NCBI RefSeq assembly: GCF_002245655.1
Contig: NZ_NOIH01000003.1
Location: 372,001 to 436,000 of the forward strand
From: Thauera propionica
Lineage (GTDB): Bacteria > Pseudomonadota > Gammaproteobacteria > Burkholderiales > Rhodocyclaceae
DNA: 64,000 bases
Direction of reading: 5' to 3'
Shown: positions 8,410-16,475 of the stretch, in pieces
How positions within the stretch are numbered: position 1 is the first letter of the stretch
Layout: every line of letters begins with the position of its first letter
Translations under genes and position numbers: made by a program
The notes under the pieces: generated by a model
Database searches by the model: none
The model's input: the letters and a program-made list of their open reading frames with translations, nothing else
Told to the model about the DNA's origin: nothing

Positions 8410-9665
8410 TGCAATGCTATGTGGTGGGCGGCGCCGTGCGCGACGCCCTGCTCGGACTGCCGGTCAAGGACCGCGACTGGGTCGTGGTCGGCAGCTCCCC
8501 CGAAGACATGCTGGCGCGGGGCTTTCGCCCGGTAGGCAAGGACTTCCCGGTGTTCCTGCATCCGCGGACGCAGGAGGAGTACGCCCTCGCCCGCACCGAA
8601 CGCAAGTCCGGCAACGGCTACACCGGTTTCGTGTGCTACGCCGCGCCCGAAGTCACGCTCGAGGAAGACCTGCTGCGCCGCGACCTGACGATCAACGCCA
8701 TCGCACGCGACGAGGACGGTCGCCTGATCGACCCGCATGGCGGCGTGCAGGATCTCGAGGCGCGCATCTTCCGCCACGTGTCGCCCGCCTTCGCCGAAGA
8801 CCCGTTGCGCATCCTGCGCGTGGCGCGCTTCGCCGCCCGCTTCGCCGACTTCAGCATCGCGCCGGAAACGCTCGCGCTGATGCGGCACATGGTCGCGGCC
8901 GGAGAAGTCGACCATCTCGTGGCCGAGCGCGTGTGGCAAGAATTCGCGCGCGGACTGATGGAAGGCAAGCCGTCGCGCATGATCCGCGCGCTGCGTGAAT
9001 GCGGTGCGCTCGCCCACATCCTGCCCGAACTCGAACACCTGTTCGGCGTGCCGCAGATGGCGAATCACCATCCCGAAATCGACACCGGCGAACACGTGCT
9101 GATGGTCATCGACTACGCCGCCGCCACGCAGCAGCCGCTGGCGGTACGCTGGGCCTGCCTGATGCACGACCTGGGCAAGGCCGACACGCCGCCCGAGATC
9201 CTGCCGCACCACTACCGCCACGAGGATGCCAGCGCCCGGCGCGCGAGGGAAGTCTCCACCCGGTTGAAGGCGCCATCCGAATGCCGCGACCTGGCGGAGA
9301 TGGTTGCCCGCGAACACGGTGTCTTCGGCGAAGCCCCGGTGCTGCGTCCGGAGACCATGGTGAAGGTCATGGAGCGCTGCGACGCGCTGCGGCGCCCGGA
9401 GCGCTTCATCCTCGCACTCGATGCCACGGCCTGCGACCACCACGGCCGCGGCGGCGGCCCGCGCCCCGAGTGGGCGCCACGCGCGCTGTGGCTTGCGGCA
9501 CTCGCCGCCGTGCGCGGCGTCGATGCCGGCGCCATCGCGCGCGGCTGCAGCGACAAGGCCCGCATTCCGCAGGCGGTGCACGAAGCCCGCGTGGCAGCCG
9601 TGCGTGCGCTCAGGCTGCGCGATGGCGCCGCCGCCGCGAACGCCGGGTCTACACCCGGAACGTGA
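8409..9665 (+). CDS. cca: CCA-adding tRNA nucleotidyltransferase (multifunctional CCA protein)
   Basis: The enzyme adds or repairs the 3' CCA of tRNAs. The 418-residue protein has the class II nucleotidyltransferase head (YVVGGAVRDALLG at residues 3-15, then KDRDW with the catalytic aspartates), the RRDLTINAIA block and the RILRVARFAARF helix. A C-terminal HD domain (LMHDLGKADTP, His near 253) gives the phosphatase and phosphodiesterase activities found in proteobacterial Cca. The open frame runs further upstream, but the ATG overlapping the GST stop starts the conserved protein. Confidence 0.95.
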   Translation: MQCYVVGGAVRDALLGLPVKDRDWVVVGSSPEDMLARGFRPVGKDFPVFLHPRTQEEYALARTERKSGNGYTGFVCYAAPEVTLEEDLLRRDLTINAIARDEDGRLIDPHGGVQDLEARIFRHVSPAFAEDPLRILRVARFAARFADFSIAPETLALMRHMVAAGEVDHLVAERVWQEFARGLMEGKPSRMIRALRECGALAHILPELEHLFGVPQMANHHPEIDTGEHVLMVIDYAAATQQPLAVRWACLMHDLGKADTPPEILPHHYRHEDASARRAREVSTRLKAPSECRDLAEMVAREHGVFGEAPVLRPETMVKVMERCDALRRPERFILALDATACDHHGRGGGPRPEWAPRALWLAALAAVRGVDAGAIARGCSDKARIPQAVHEARVAAVRALRLRDGAAAANAGSTPGT

Positions 9666-9686
9666 CCGAATGCCCTTCCCCGCCGC

Positions 9687-9884
9687 TCACAACGATCGCA
9701 GAATCAACCATGCCACCAGGGAAATCAGCACCGTGGTGGTAAACGGAAAATGATAGGACTGCCCCCGAAAGCGGAAGGCAAGATCCCCCGGCAGCCGGCC
9801 CAGGCGCAGCCGCTTGGCGGTGTCGGGCCGCAACAGTCCGGTGACCAGCACCAGCAGAACCACGACCAGCACCCACTTGAGCAT
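9687..9884 (-). CDS. DUF2905 small membrane protein
   Basis: This 65-residue protein has two hydrophobic segments (about residues 2-18 and 46-63) flanking the DUF2905 core KRLRLGRLPGDLAFRFRG. The family is widespread and its function is unknown. It is convergent with cca, 21 bp apart. The 181 bp between its start and the next plus-strand gene hold only a possible 28-codon ORF. Confidence 0.75.
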   Translation of the reverse strand: MLKWVLVVVLLVLVTGLLRPDTAKRLRLGRLPGDLAFRFRGQSYHFPFTTTVLISLVAWLILRSL

Positions 9885-9982
9885 CTGCGCCCCCGCAGCA
9901 AAAACCGGATTAGACCTGCGCCCACGAGGCGCGGCAAGCCGGGGCGCACCCCGCCTCCGAAAACCCGATCGACGGACACCTC

Positions 9983-10069
9983 ATGACGAAACACCTTCAC
10001 TCCGAATACGCCACCGCCCTCGCTGCACCCAGCCCCACGTACGGCACCCACTGCGAGGGCGCGCGATGA
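9983..10069 (+). CDS. Possible 28-residue ORF coupled to the hydrolase gene
   Basis: An ATG-initiated frame of 28 codons ends in TGA that overlaps the hydrolase ATG (ATGA at 10066-10069). This arrangement is typical of translational coupling. There is no strong ribosome site ahead of its ATG and no recognisable motif in the peptide, so it may be chance. Confidence 0.2.
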   Translation: MTKHLHSEYATALAAPSPTYGTHCEGAR

Positions 10070-10869
10070 ACGCGGGCCGGTTCGGCGAACTCGAGGTGCT
10101 GTGCCGCACCCCCTCCGGCCAGCCGCGGCCGGCGCCCCTGCTGTTCGTCCACGGAGCCTACGTGTCGGCCTGGTGCTGGGAGGAGCATTTCCTGCCCTGG
10201 TTCGCCGAACGCGGCTGGGCAGCCTATGCAGTGTCGCTGTCGGGCCACGGCCACAGCCGGCGCCGTGACCATCTGGACTCGTATTCCATCGACGACTACG
10301 TGCGCGACGTTGCCGAAGTCGCGGCCCGACTGCCCGCTCCGCCGGTCCTCGTCGGCCATTCGATGGGTGGCATGGTCGTACAGAAGTATCTCGAACAGCA
10401 CGACGCACCGGCGGCGGTGCTGATGTCGTCCGTGCCGCCACAGGGGCTGATGGGCTCGGCCTTCGGCCTGATGCTGAAGCGTCCGACGCTACTGACCGAC
10501 CTCAACCGCATCATGACCGGCAACGACGTCGACATCGACAGCCTGCGCGAGGCGCTGTTCCACCAGCCGGTGGATGAAGACGATCTGCAGCGCTACTACC
10601 GCCTCAGCCAGCCCGAGTCGCATCGCGCAATCTGGGACATGACCCTGTTCAACCTGCCCCACCCGGGTCGCATGCACCAGGTGCCCATGCTGATCCTCGG
10701 CGCCAGCCATGATGCGCTGATCCCGCCGGACCAGGTGCACATGACCGCGACCACCTACGCCCGCCGCGCGGAGATCTTCCCCGACATGGGCCATGGCCTG
10801 ATGCTTGAGCGTGGCTGGGAAACGGTGGCCGCCCGCATCGCCGACTGGCTGGAAGAGCGGAACCTGTAA
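10066..10869 (+). CDS. Alpha/beta hydrolase
   Basis: This 267-residue hydrolase has the nucleophile elbow VGHSMGGMV (Ser near residue 102), an oxyanion-hole stretch LLFVHGAYVSAWCW near residue 25 and a C-terminal histidine in DMGHGLMLERGW. The catalytic acid is probably the Asp in GASHDALIPPD. It belongs to the broad lysophospholipase/esterase-like group. The substrate is unknown. The longer upstream frame has no conserved content, so the ATG at 10066 is chosen. Confidence 0.85.
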   Translation: MNAGRFGELEVLCRTPSGQPRPAPLLFVHGAYVSAWCWEEHFLPWFAERGWAAYAVSLSGHGHSRRRDHLDSYSIDDYVRDVAEVAARLPAPPVLVGHSMGGMVVQKYLEQHDAPAAVLMSSVPPQGLMGSAFGLMLKRPTLLTDLNRIMTGNDVDIDSLREALFHQPVDEDDLQRYYRLSQPESHRAIWDMTLFNLPHPGRMHQVPMLILGASHDALIPPDQVHMTATTYARRAEIFPDMGHGLMLERGWETVAARIADWLEERNL

Positions 10870-10881
10870 GCCCACCGCCGG

Positions 10882-10898
10882 ACGGGCTCAGAGCCCGT
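10882..10898. terminator. Short hairpin between convergent genes
   Basis: A 7-bp perfect stem (ACGGGCT and AGCCCGT) with a 3-nt loop lies between the convergent hydrolase and methyltransferase genes and overlaps the latter's stop codon. There is no T-tract, so it is a weak candidate terminator. Confidence 0.35.
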
Positions 10899-12063
10899 GC
10901 AGGCGATCGCCGCGCACGAAGCCGAGCAACGGCCCGTCAATGCCGCGCCCGACCGCCAGCACCTTGAACAGTTCGCCCATCTCCTGCGGCGCGGTCAGGC
11001 GCTGCACCGCGCGCGCGGCGCGAATGTAGTCGGCGCTTTCCTGCGGGCCGCGCCGCGCCAGACATTCGAGCACGCCGCAGTTGAACAGGAACTGCGCCTG
11101 CGTGGTGTAGCCATGCACGTCCAGCCCGGCGTCGAAAGCGGCCTCGGCCACGGCGGTGAAATCGACGAAGGCGGTGATGTCGTTGAGGCCCGGCCACAGG
11201 AAGGGGTCGCCGTGGGCATGGTGACGGTAGTAACACAGCAGGGTGCCATTCGAGCGCGACGGCAGGTAGTACTCGACACGCGGATAACCGTAGTCGATCA
11301 GTAACATCGCGCCCCGTTCCAGCCGCTCCGCCCAAGCCGACACCCAGGCGCGCCCGGCAAGGTTGAGCTCGGTGACGTATTCGCCGCCCGCCGGCGCGGG
11401 CAGGTCCAGCGCGAGCGCGGCGTCGCGCACGGCGCCCTCTGCCGGCACGTCGGCCCAGCACAGGCGGCGCCCGCCGGCCCCATTCTCCACCAGGCTGACG
11501 CCGCGCTCGAACAGTCCGTCCGCACGCGACACCAGCAGGTGCACCGGCATCACGTCCAGCACTTCGTTGGCCACCACCGCACCACTGAACTGTGCGGGCA
11601 GCTCGTCGAGCCAGCGCACGCGGGCGGCCAGGTGCGGCGCCTTCTGCGCCAGCGTATCGAACTGGCGTGCGCGCAGTTCGCCCGACAGTTCGAGGATGCC
11701 GTACTCGTCGGGCAGGCAGCCACGGCGCTCGAGCTCGAGCAGCAGGTCGGTCGCGAGCAGCCCGGTGCCGGCGCCGACTTCGATCAACTGCGGCGCGCTC
11801 GCCCACATCACCTGCTCGACCTGGGCGGCGAGCGCCTGGCCGAACAGCGGCGTGAGCTCGGGCGCGGTGATGAAATCGCCGCCGGGGCCGAACTTTCGCG
11901 CACCGCCGCTGTAATACCCGAGGCCCGGCGCATACAGCACGCGTTCCATGTAGCGGGCGAACGAGATCCAGCCCCCCGCTTCGTCGATGTCGGCCTCGAC
12001 GAGCGCAAGCAGGTGCGCGCTCTGGGCGAGCGCATCGGCGGAGGGCTGGGGTAGCGAAGTCAT
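10888..12063 (-). CDS. Class I SAM-dependent methyltransferase, COG1565/NDUFAF7-like
   Basis: The 391-residue protein has the family start [21 protein letters not shown], the SAM-binding motif [16 protein letters not shown] (about residue 92) and [15 protein letters not shown]. Relatives include mitochondrial NDUFAF7, an arginine methyltransferase for complex I assembly. The bacterial target is unknown. The ATG at 12063 starts the conserved part. The divergent SDR gene begins about 57-105 bp away depending on its start. Confidence 0.85.
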   Translation of the reverse strand: MTSLPQPSADALAQSAHLLALVEADIDEAGGWISFARYMERVLYAPGLGYYSGGARKFGPGGDFITAPELTPLFGQALAAQVEQVMWASAPQLIEVGAGTGLLATDLLLELERRGCLPDEYGILELSGELRARQFDTLAQKAPHLAARVRWLDELPAQFSGAVVANEVLDVMPVHLLVSRADGLFERGVSLVENGAGGRRLCWADVPAEGAVRDAALALDLPAPAGGEYVTELNLAGRAWVSAWAERLERGAMLLIDYGYPRVEYYLPSRSNGTLLCYYRHHAHGDPFLWPGLNDITAFVDFTAVAEAAFDAGLDVHGYTTQAQFLFNCGVLECLARRGPQESADYIRAARAVQRLTAPQEMGELFKVLAVGRGIDGPLLGFVRGDRLHGL

Positions 12064-12146
12064 GGCGCAGGCTCGCGGCAGAAAGAAGCCCGCGATTGTA
12101 ACGGCAAGCCGAATCCGCCATGCTCGCGCCGCGACCACGACGATCA

Positions 12147-12920
12147 ATGACACCTGCAGCGACGATGATGATTCCCGACCCGAACGACGCCCCCGTCATT
12201 CTCGTAACCGGCGCCGCGCGCCGCGTCGGCGCCGAGATCGCGCGCCAGCTCCACGCCACCGGCGCCCGGCTCGCGCTGCACTACCGCAACAGCGCGGGCG
12301 AAGCCGAAGCGCTGGCAGCCGCGCTCAATGCACTCCGCGCCGATTCGGCCTTCACCGTCGGCGGCGACCTCGGCCGCGCCGGCGTTGCCGAGGAGGTGGC
12401 CGCAGCCGCGCTGCGGCGTTTCGGCCGCATCGACGGCCTGGTCAACAACGCCTCCAGCTTCTTCCCCACGCCGGTCGGCCGCATCGACCACGCCGCCTGG
12501 GACGACCTGATGGGTTCGAACCTGATGGGGCCGCTGTTCCTGTCGCAGGCCCTGGCGCCCACGCTCCGGCAGCGCCACGGCGCGATCGTGAACATTGTCG
12601 ACATCCACGCCGAGCGCCCGCTGCAGCGCTACCCGCTGTACAGCGCAGCCAAGGCCGGACTGGCGGGGCTGACCCGCGCGCTGGCCATCGAACTGGCCCC
12701 CGAAGCGCGCGTCAATGGCGTTTCGCCCGGCCCGATCGACTGGCCCGAGGACGAGCAGTTCTCGGCCGAAGAGCGCCAGCAGATCATCGACCACACCCTG
12801 CTCAAGCGCATCGGCTCGGCGGCCGACATCGCGCGCACGGTGCGCTTCCTGATGTTCGATGCTCCCTATATCACAGGCCAGATCATCGCCGTCGATGGCG
12901 GCCGCAGCGCCCACCTGTGA
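12147..12920 (+). CDS. SDR-family pteridine reductase-like oxidoreductase
   Basis: This classical short-chain dehydrogenase has the [12 protein letters not shown] cofactor motif. The Arg at this position is typical of the FolM/PTR1 pteridine reductases, which prefer [17 protein letters not shown], a Tyr-x3-Lys pair in [10 protein letters not shown] and the [10 protein letters not shown] loop are all present. It may reduce dihydromonapterin or dihydrofolate. The start is uncertain: ATGs at 12120, 12147, 12165 and 12168 are all in frame, and the conserved part begins after the last. ttcA follows 62 bp later. Confidence 0.82.
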   Translation: MTPAATMMIPDPNDAPVILVTGAARRVGAEIARQLHATGARLALHYRNSAGEAEALAAALNALRADSAFTVGGDLGRAGVAEEVAAAALRRFGRIDGLVNNASSFFPTPVGRIDHAAWDDLMGSNLMGPLFLSQALAPTLRQRHGAIVNIVDIHAERPLQRYPLYSAAKAGLAGLTRALAIELAPEARVNGVSPGPIDWPEDEQFSAEERQQIIDHTLLKRIGSAADIARTVRFLMFDAPYITGQIIAVDGGRSAHL

Positions 12921-12943
12921 ACCCGGGCGGCCAGCGCCAAGTG

Positions 12944-12949
12944 TATAAT
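12944..12949 (+). promoter_or_regulatory. Candidate -10 box ahead of ttcA
   Basis: A perfect TATAAT preceded by GTG lies 33 bp upstream of the ttcA start codon. No convincing -35 is visible at 17 bp. A short hairpin around a T7 tract (CGGCG, T7, CGCCG) follows in the leader. Confidence 0.35.
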
Positions 12950-12982
12950 TCGGCGCTTTTTTTCGCCGACCGAGCCGACCCC

Positions 12983-13927
12983 GTGAGTGCAGCCCCCGCC
13001 CCGCTTGAAACCCTCGCCCCCGCTGCGGAAGATGAGGTCGAAGTCCGCCACTCCAACACCTTCCTGCGCCTGAAGAAGAAGCTCGAGCGCAGCGTCGGCG
13101 AGGCCATCGGCGACTACAACATGATCGGCGACGGCGACACGGTGATGGTCTGCATCTCCGGCGGCAAGGACTCCTACACCCTGCTGTCCTGCCTGCTCGC
13201 GCTGCGCGAACGCGCGCCGGTGAACTTCCGCATCGTGGCGATGAACCTCGACCAGAAGCAGCCAGGGTTCCCCGATCACATCCTGCCCGCCTACTTCGAA
13301 TCGATCGGCGTCGAGTACCGCATCGTCACCGAGGACACCTACTCGATCGTCAAGGACAAGATCCCCGAGGGCAAGACCACCTGCTCGCTGTGCTCGCGCC
13401 TGCGTCGCGGCATCATCTACCGCACGGCCAAGGAGATCGGCGCGACCCGCATCGCCCTCGGCCACCATCGTGACGACATCCTCGAGACCCTGTTCCTGAA
13501 CATGTTCTTCGGGGGCAAGATCAAGGCCATGCCGCCCAAGCTGGTCAGCGACGACGGCAACCATGTCGTGATCCGTCCTCTGGCCTACTGCACCGAGGCC
13601 GACATCGCGCGCTTCGCCCGCGCAATGGATTTCCCCATCATCCCCTGCAACCTGTGCGGCTCGCAGGAGAATGCGCAGCGCAAGCAGATCAAGGCCATGT
13701 TGCAGAGCTGGTCGCGCGAATTCCCGGGGCGCATCGAATCACTGGCCACGTCGCTGAAGAACATCGTGCCGTCCCACCTGGCCGATCCCCGCCTGTTCGA
13801 CTTCGTCGGACTGACGCAGCAGACCAAGGTGGAGGAAGGCGACACCGCATTCGACCCTGTCGAGTTGCCCAAGCCCGCCGCCCAGGCCGTCCAGTTCCTG
13901 TCGTCGCTCGACATCGACCGCCAGTAG
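12983..13927 (+). CDS. ttcA: tRNA 2-thiocytidine(32) synthetase
   Basis: TtcA thiolates C32 of certain tRNAs using an oxygen-sensitive 4Fe-4S cluster. The 314-residue protein shows the PP-loop [12 protein letters not shown] (about residue 55), the cluster cysteines in [12 protein letters not shown] (about 134 and 137) and the third in CNLCGS (about 222), plus [12 protein letters not shown] start at 12983 is chosen because no ATG precedes the conserved region, and the much longer open frame upstream overlaps the SDR gene. It probably has its own promoter. Confidence 0.93.
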   Translation: MSAAPAPLETLAPAAEDEVEVRHSNTFLRLKKKLERSVGEAIGDYNMIGDGDTVMVCISGGKDSYTLLSCLLALRERAPVNFRIVAMNLDQKQPGFPDHILPAYFESIGVEYRIVTEDTYSIVKDKIPEGKTTCSLCSRLRRGIIYRTAKEIGATRIALGHHRDDILETLFLNMFFGGKIKAMPPKLVSDDGNHVVIRPLAYCTEADIARFARAMDFPIIPCNLCGSQENAQRKQIKAMLQSWSREFPGRIESLATSLKNIVPSHLADPRLFDFVGLTQQTKVEEGDTAFDPVELPKPAAQAVQFLSSLDIDRQ

Positions 13928-13936
13928 GATGCGATC

Positions 13937-13984
13937 ATGAAGGACTTGCACGGCACCCTGCATTTGAACATCATGCACCGCTAA
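13937..13984 (+). CDS. Possible 15-residue ORF
   Basis: A 16-codon frame starts 9 nt after the ttcA stop and ends 30 nt before the FHA gene. No ribosome site or known motif was seen. It is listed only because it fills the gap between the two genes, and it is probably not real. Confidence 0.1.
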   Translation: MKDLHGTLHLNIMHR

Positions 13985-14014
13985 GCCCACCCGCCCCCGA
14001 CCTGTACATGCCAA

Positions 14015-14881
14015 ATGGCCGACCGTAAGAACATCTGCGTACTCTTCGCCACTGCCGTGGGTGACGACGGTTTCGTCACGCGCCTGGGGGCCACCGAAGC
14101 CAAGCACGCAACCGAACGCTGCCTGAACCGCATCGAACGCGCGGTTGCGGCACACAACGGCGAAGTCCTGGCCATGCAGGACGGCAGCCTGCTGGCCTGT
14201 TTCGAGCGCTGTGATGCCGGCGTGCTCGCTGCCAGCGAAATGCTCGACCGCATCCGCAGCCTGCCTGCGCTCAGCGGCATGCGCCAACCGGTACGCATCG
14301 GCCTGCACTACGGCATCGTCGACACGGCAACGGCCTCGGGCGAAGGTATCGACGTCGCGCGCCGCCTGGCGGGCGTGGCCGAATCCGAACAGGCGCTTGC
14401 AACCGGCACCGTCGTGATGCTGCTGACCCCGGCCGCACGCCATGTCGCCGGCACCCAGCCACTCAAGAGTCCTGCCCTCGAGGCCCTTGCGTGGCCCGTG
14501 TTCGCGATTGGCCAGCGCGCCGGCATGGTGACGTCCATTCCGCCCACTTCACGTCTGTCGCAACGCCTGCGCCTGCGCCATCAGCAGGACATTCTCTTCG
14601 TCGAGGAACAGCGCCCGGTGCTGCTCCTCGGTCGCGAGCTCGGCAACGACATCGTGATCATGGACCCGCGCGCGTCGCGCCAGCATGCCCGCATCGAACG
14701 CCGCCGCGAGGGTTTCACGCTCATCGACGAGAGCACCAACGGTACCTTTGTCTCGATCGAAGGCGGCGGCGAACGCCTGGTCCGGCAGGAGCGCATGGTG
14801 CTAAGCGGCCCAGGTCGCCTCGGCTGCGGTTTCTCCGCCGACGAGATCGAACGCGACCTGGTGTTCTTCGATCTCGTCTGA
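14015..14881 (+). CDS. Degenerate nucleotide-cyclase domain fused to an FHA domain
   Basis: The 288-residue cytoplasmic protein has two parts. Residues 1-170 resemble a class III adenylate/guanylate cyclase domain (NICVLFATAV, then GEVLAMQDGSLLACF and RIGLHYGIVDT). The first metal-binding Asp expected after FA is replaced by Thr, so catalysis is doubtful. Residues about 195-285 are an FHA domain (LLLGRELGNDIVIMDPRASRQHARIE, then ESTNGTFV) that binds phosphothreonine. It may be a phospho-signalling adaptor. No Ser/Thr kinase gene is adjacent. Confidence 0.8.
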   Translation: MADRKNICVLFATAVGDDGFVTRLGATEAKHATERCLNRIERAVAAHNGEVLAMQDGSLLACFERCDAGVLAASEMLDRIRSLPALSGMRQPVRIGLHYGIVDTATASGEGIDVARRLAGVAESEQALATGTVVMLLTPAARHVAGTQPLKSPALEALAWPVFAIGQRAGMVTSIPPTSRLSQRLRLRHQQDILFVEEQRPVLLLGRELGNDIVIMDPRASRQHARIERRREGFTLIDESTNGTFVSIEGGGERLVRQERMVLSGPGRLGCGFSADEIERDLVFFDLV

Positions 14882-14887
14882 CATCCA

Positions 14888-14923
14888 CCGACGGCCCGTC
14901 GCATTCGGCACGGGCGTCGTCGG
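14888..14923. terminator. Hairpin between convergent FHA and psiF genes
   Basis: CCGACG-GCCCGT pairs with ACGGGC-GT-CGTCGG around a 10-nt loop: a 12-bp stem with a 2-nt bulge. It lies between the two convergent stop codons and could stop transcripts from either side. No U-tract follows. Confidence 0.5.
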
Positions 14924-14935
14924 CGGACACCTGAA

Positions 14936-15379
14936 TCACCCCTTCACGCAATCGGCCACGAAAGCCTTGCGCTTCGCGCCGCTCAGCGACTGCTCGACGG
15001 CGGCCTGGTTGCACGCCTTCGTCTTGTCGGACTTGTCGGCCGGCGCCCCCGCCTGCGCGACCTGGCTTCCCTTGCCTGCAGTAGCGCCCTTCGCTGCAGC
15101 CTCGTTACCCGCCGTCGGCGACGGCACCGTGGCTGCCTTGATCGGCTGCCCCGCGCTTGCAGGCGCAGCCGCCTGCTGGCCGGCGACGGCTGCCGGGTCG
15201 TGCTTGCCCTTGAGGCAGGTGCTCATGAACGCCTTGCGTTCATCCCCCTTCAACGCCTGCTCCTTCGCCTCGGCGTTGCAGCGCTTCATGCGCTCGTGCT
15301 GGGGATTGGCCTGGGCATCGACCGGATTCATGACGAGCAGGGCGAGGCCGGCGGCGAGGGCTGGAACGAGCTTCTTCAT
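14936..15379 (-). CDS. PsiF-repeat periplasmic protein
   Basis: The 147-residue secreted protein has a signal peptide (MKKLVPALAAGLALLVMNPVDAQA) and two PsiF repeats: one at about residues 29-58 (RMKRCNAEAKEQALKGDERK, then FMSTCLKG) and one at the C-terminus (KACNQAAVEQSLSGAKRKAF, then VADCVKG). An Ala/Pro/Gly-rich linker joins them. Each repeat has a cysteine pair that could form a disulphide. PsiF in E. coli is phosphate-starvation induced, but its function is unknown and no clear Pho box was seen here. It has a strong ribosome site (AAAGGAG). Confidence 0.85.
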   Translation of the reverse strand: MKKLVPALAAGLALLVMNPVDAQANPQHERMKRCNAEAKEQALKGDERKAFMSTCLKGKHDPAAVAGQQAAAPASAGQPIKAATVPSPTAGNEAAAKGATAGKGSQVAQAGAPADKSDKTKACNQAAVEQSLSGAKRKAFVADCVKG

Positions 15380-15416
15380 GGAAAATCTCCTTTAATGTGC
15401 GCATCGGCGCGCTGCA

Positions 15417-15445
15417 ATTATTCTTTTTGCATTTTTTGAAGTCAA
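15417..15445 (-). promoter_or_regulatory. Strong sigma-70-type promoter for psiF-like gene
   Basis: Reading the minus strand, TTGACT (-35), a 17-bp A-rich spacer and AATAAT (-10) give a near-consensus promoter whose start would lie about 30 bp ahead of the PsiF ATG. It sits in one of the few AT-rich stretches of the window. Confidence 0.65.
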
Positions 15446-15483
15446 ACATTTATGCATTTCGTATTTTCACAACCCACTCCGGG

Positions 15484-15897
15484 ATGCCACAGCCGATGCC
15501 TGAGACGGATCTGATCCTCCTTGGGTCGCTGCTTGTTTCCGCCTTCCTCGCCGCGACCCTGCTCCCCGGCGGCTCGGAAGCCGCGTTCGCTGGACTGCTG
15601 GTGGTACGCCCGGAACTTGCACTCCCGGCACTTGTACTCGCCACGCTGGGCAACACCGCTGGGGGCATGAGCACCTATGCACTCGGCCGCCTGCTGCCGC
15701 GCAAGGAACTACCGCCCCGCCTTGAGCTGGTGCGGCGCTACGGCAGCGCAAGTCTGCTGCTGTCCTGGTTGCCGGTCGTCGGCGACGGCCTGTGCGCTGC
15801 CGCCGGGCTGCTGCGCCTCAACTGGTTCGCCTGCCTGGTCTGGATGGCGATCGGCAAAGGCGCGCGCTATCTGGTCCTCGCCTGGGCGCTGAACTGA
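15484..15897 (+). CDS. YqaA/DedA-type small membrane protein
   Basis: The 137-residue inner-membrane protein has hydrophobic segments at about residues 9-27, 37-56 and 90-135. It has the LPGGSEAAFAGLL and LATLGNTAGGMSTYALGRLL features typical of YqaA, a short relative of the DedA/SNARE-associated family. Its function is unknown, though the family is linked to membrane lipid or proton homeostasis. ATGs at 15484 and 15496 are both possible starts. It is divergent from the PsiF gene, sharing a 104-bp AT-rich region. Confidence 0.72.
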   Translation: MPQPMPETDLILLGSLLVSAFLAATLLPGGSEAAFAGLLVVRPELALPALVLATLGNTAGGMSTYALGRLLPRKELPPRLELVRRYGSASLLLSWLPVVGDGLCAAAGLLRLNWFACLVWMAIGKGARYLVLAWALN

Positions 15898-15958
15898 GTT
15901 GCGCCGCGTCTCCGGCAGCGCTGGCCTATACTCGGGACTTGATCATCAAGGAACACGC

Positions 15959-16309
15959 ATGTCCGCAATCGAACGCCATGGCGTCAGCACCCGCTACGCC
16001 GACGCCGTCATCCACAACGGCGTGATCCATCTCGTCGAGGTCCCGGCCAGCTCCGACGGCGATATCACCCGCCAGACGCGGGAAGTGCTCGAGAGCATCG
16101 CGCGCCAGCTCGAGGCGCATGGCAGCGACCGCTCGCGCATCCTGATGGCGACCATCTACCTCACCGACCTCGCCGACGTCACCGGCATGAACACGGTGTG
16201 GGAGGCCTGGCTGCCACCCGGCAGTGCGCCATCCCGCGCCTGCGTGAAGGTGGCCGGGCTGGTCGACCCGGGCTGGCGCATCGAGATTGCGCTGACGGCC
16301 GCCTGCTGA
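15959..16309 (+). CDS. RidA family protein (YoaB-like)
   Basis: This 116-residue member of the YjgF/YER057c/UK114 family carries the C-terminal substrate-site segment ACVKVAGLVDPGWRIEIALTA. RidA proteins hydrolyse reactive enamine/imine intermediates from PLP enzymes such as IlvA, which is encoded 12 kb away. The shorter RIEIALTA ending suggests a Rid subfamily other than archetypal RidA, whose activity is less certain. The ATG at 15959 starts the conserved part. Confidence 0.85.
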   Translation: MSAIERHGVSTRYADAVIHNGVIHLVEVPASSDGDITRQTREVLESIARQLEAHGSDRSRILMATIYLTDLADVTGMNTVWEAWLPPGSAPSRACVKVAGLVDPGWRIEIALTAAC

Positions 16310-16475
16310 CGGGCCCGAAACGCCACCATTCAGTTTCCGCCACACGCCGTCCCGACGATGGCCCGCAACCTGGAAACCTAAGCCCCATGAGGCATAAGGT
16401 CTTGTTTTTGGTGCATGGTGCACTGCGGTTCGCTAAAATCGCATGCTCCCCTGCAGCTGTTAACCCGGTATCCCG

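Noticed and set aside
11987-12982. Upstream extension of the ttcA frame
   Set aside because: It overlaps the SDR gene in another register. TtcA is complete from the GTG at 12983.
16410-16422. GGTGCA-T-GGTGCA ahead of the DUF3683 gene as an NtrC site
   Set aside because: The halves are direct repeats, not a dyad with 5-bp spacing, and no -24/-12 element follows.
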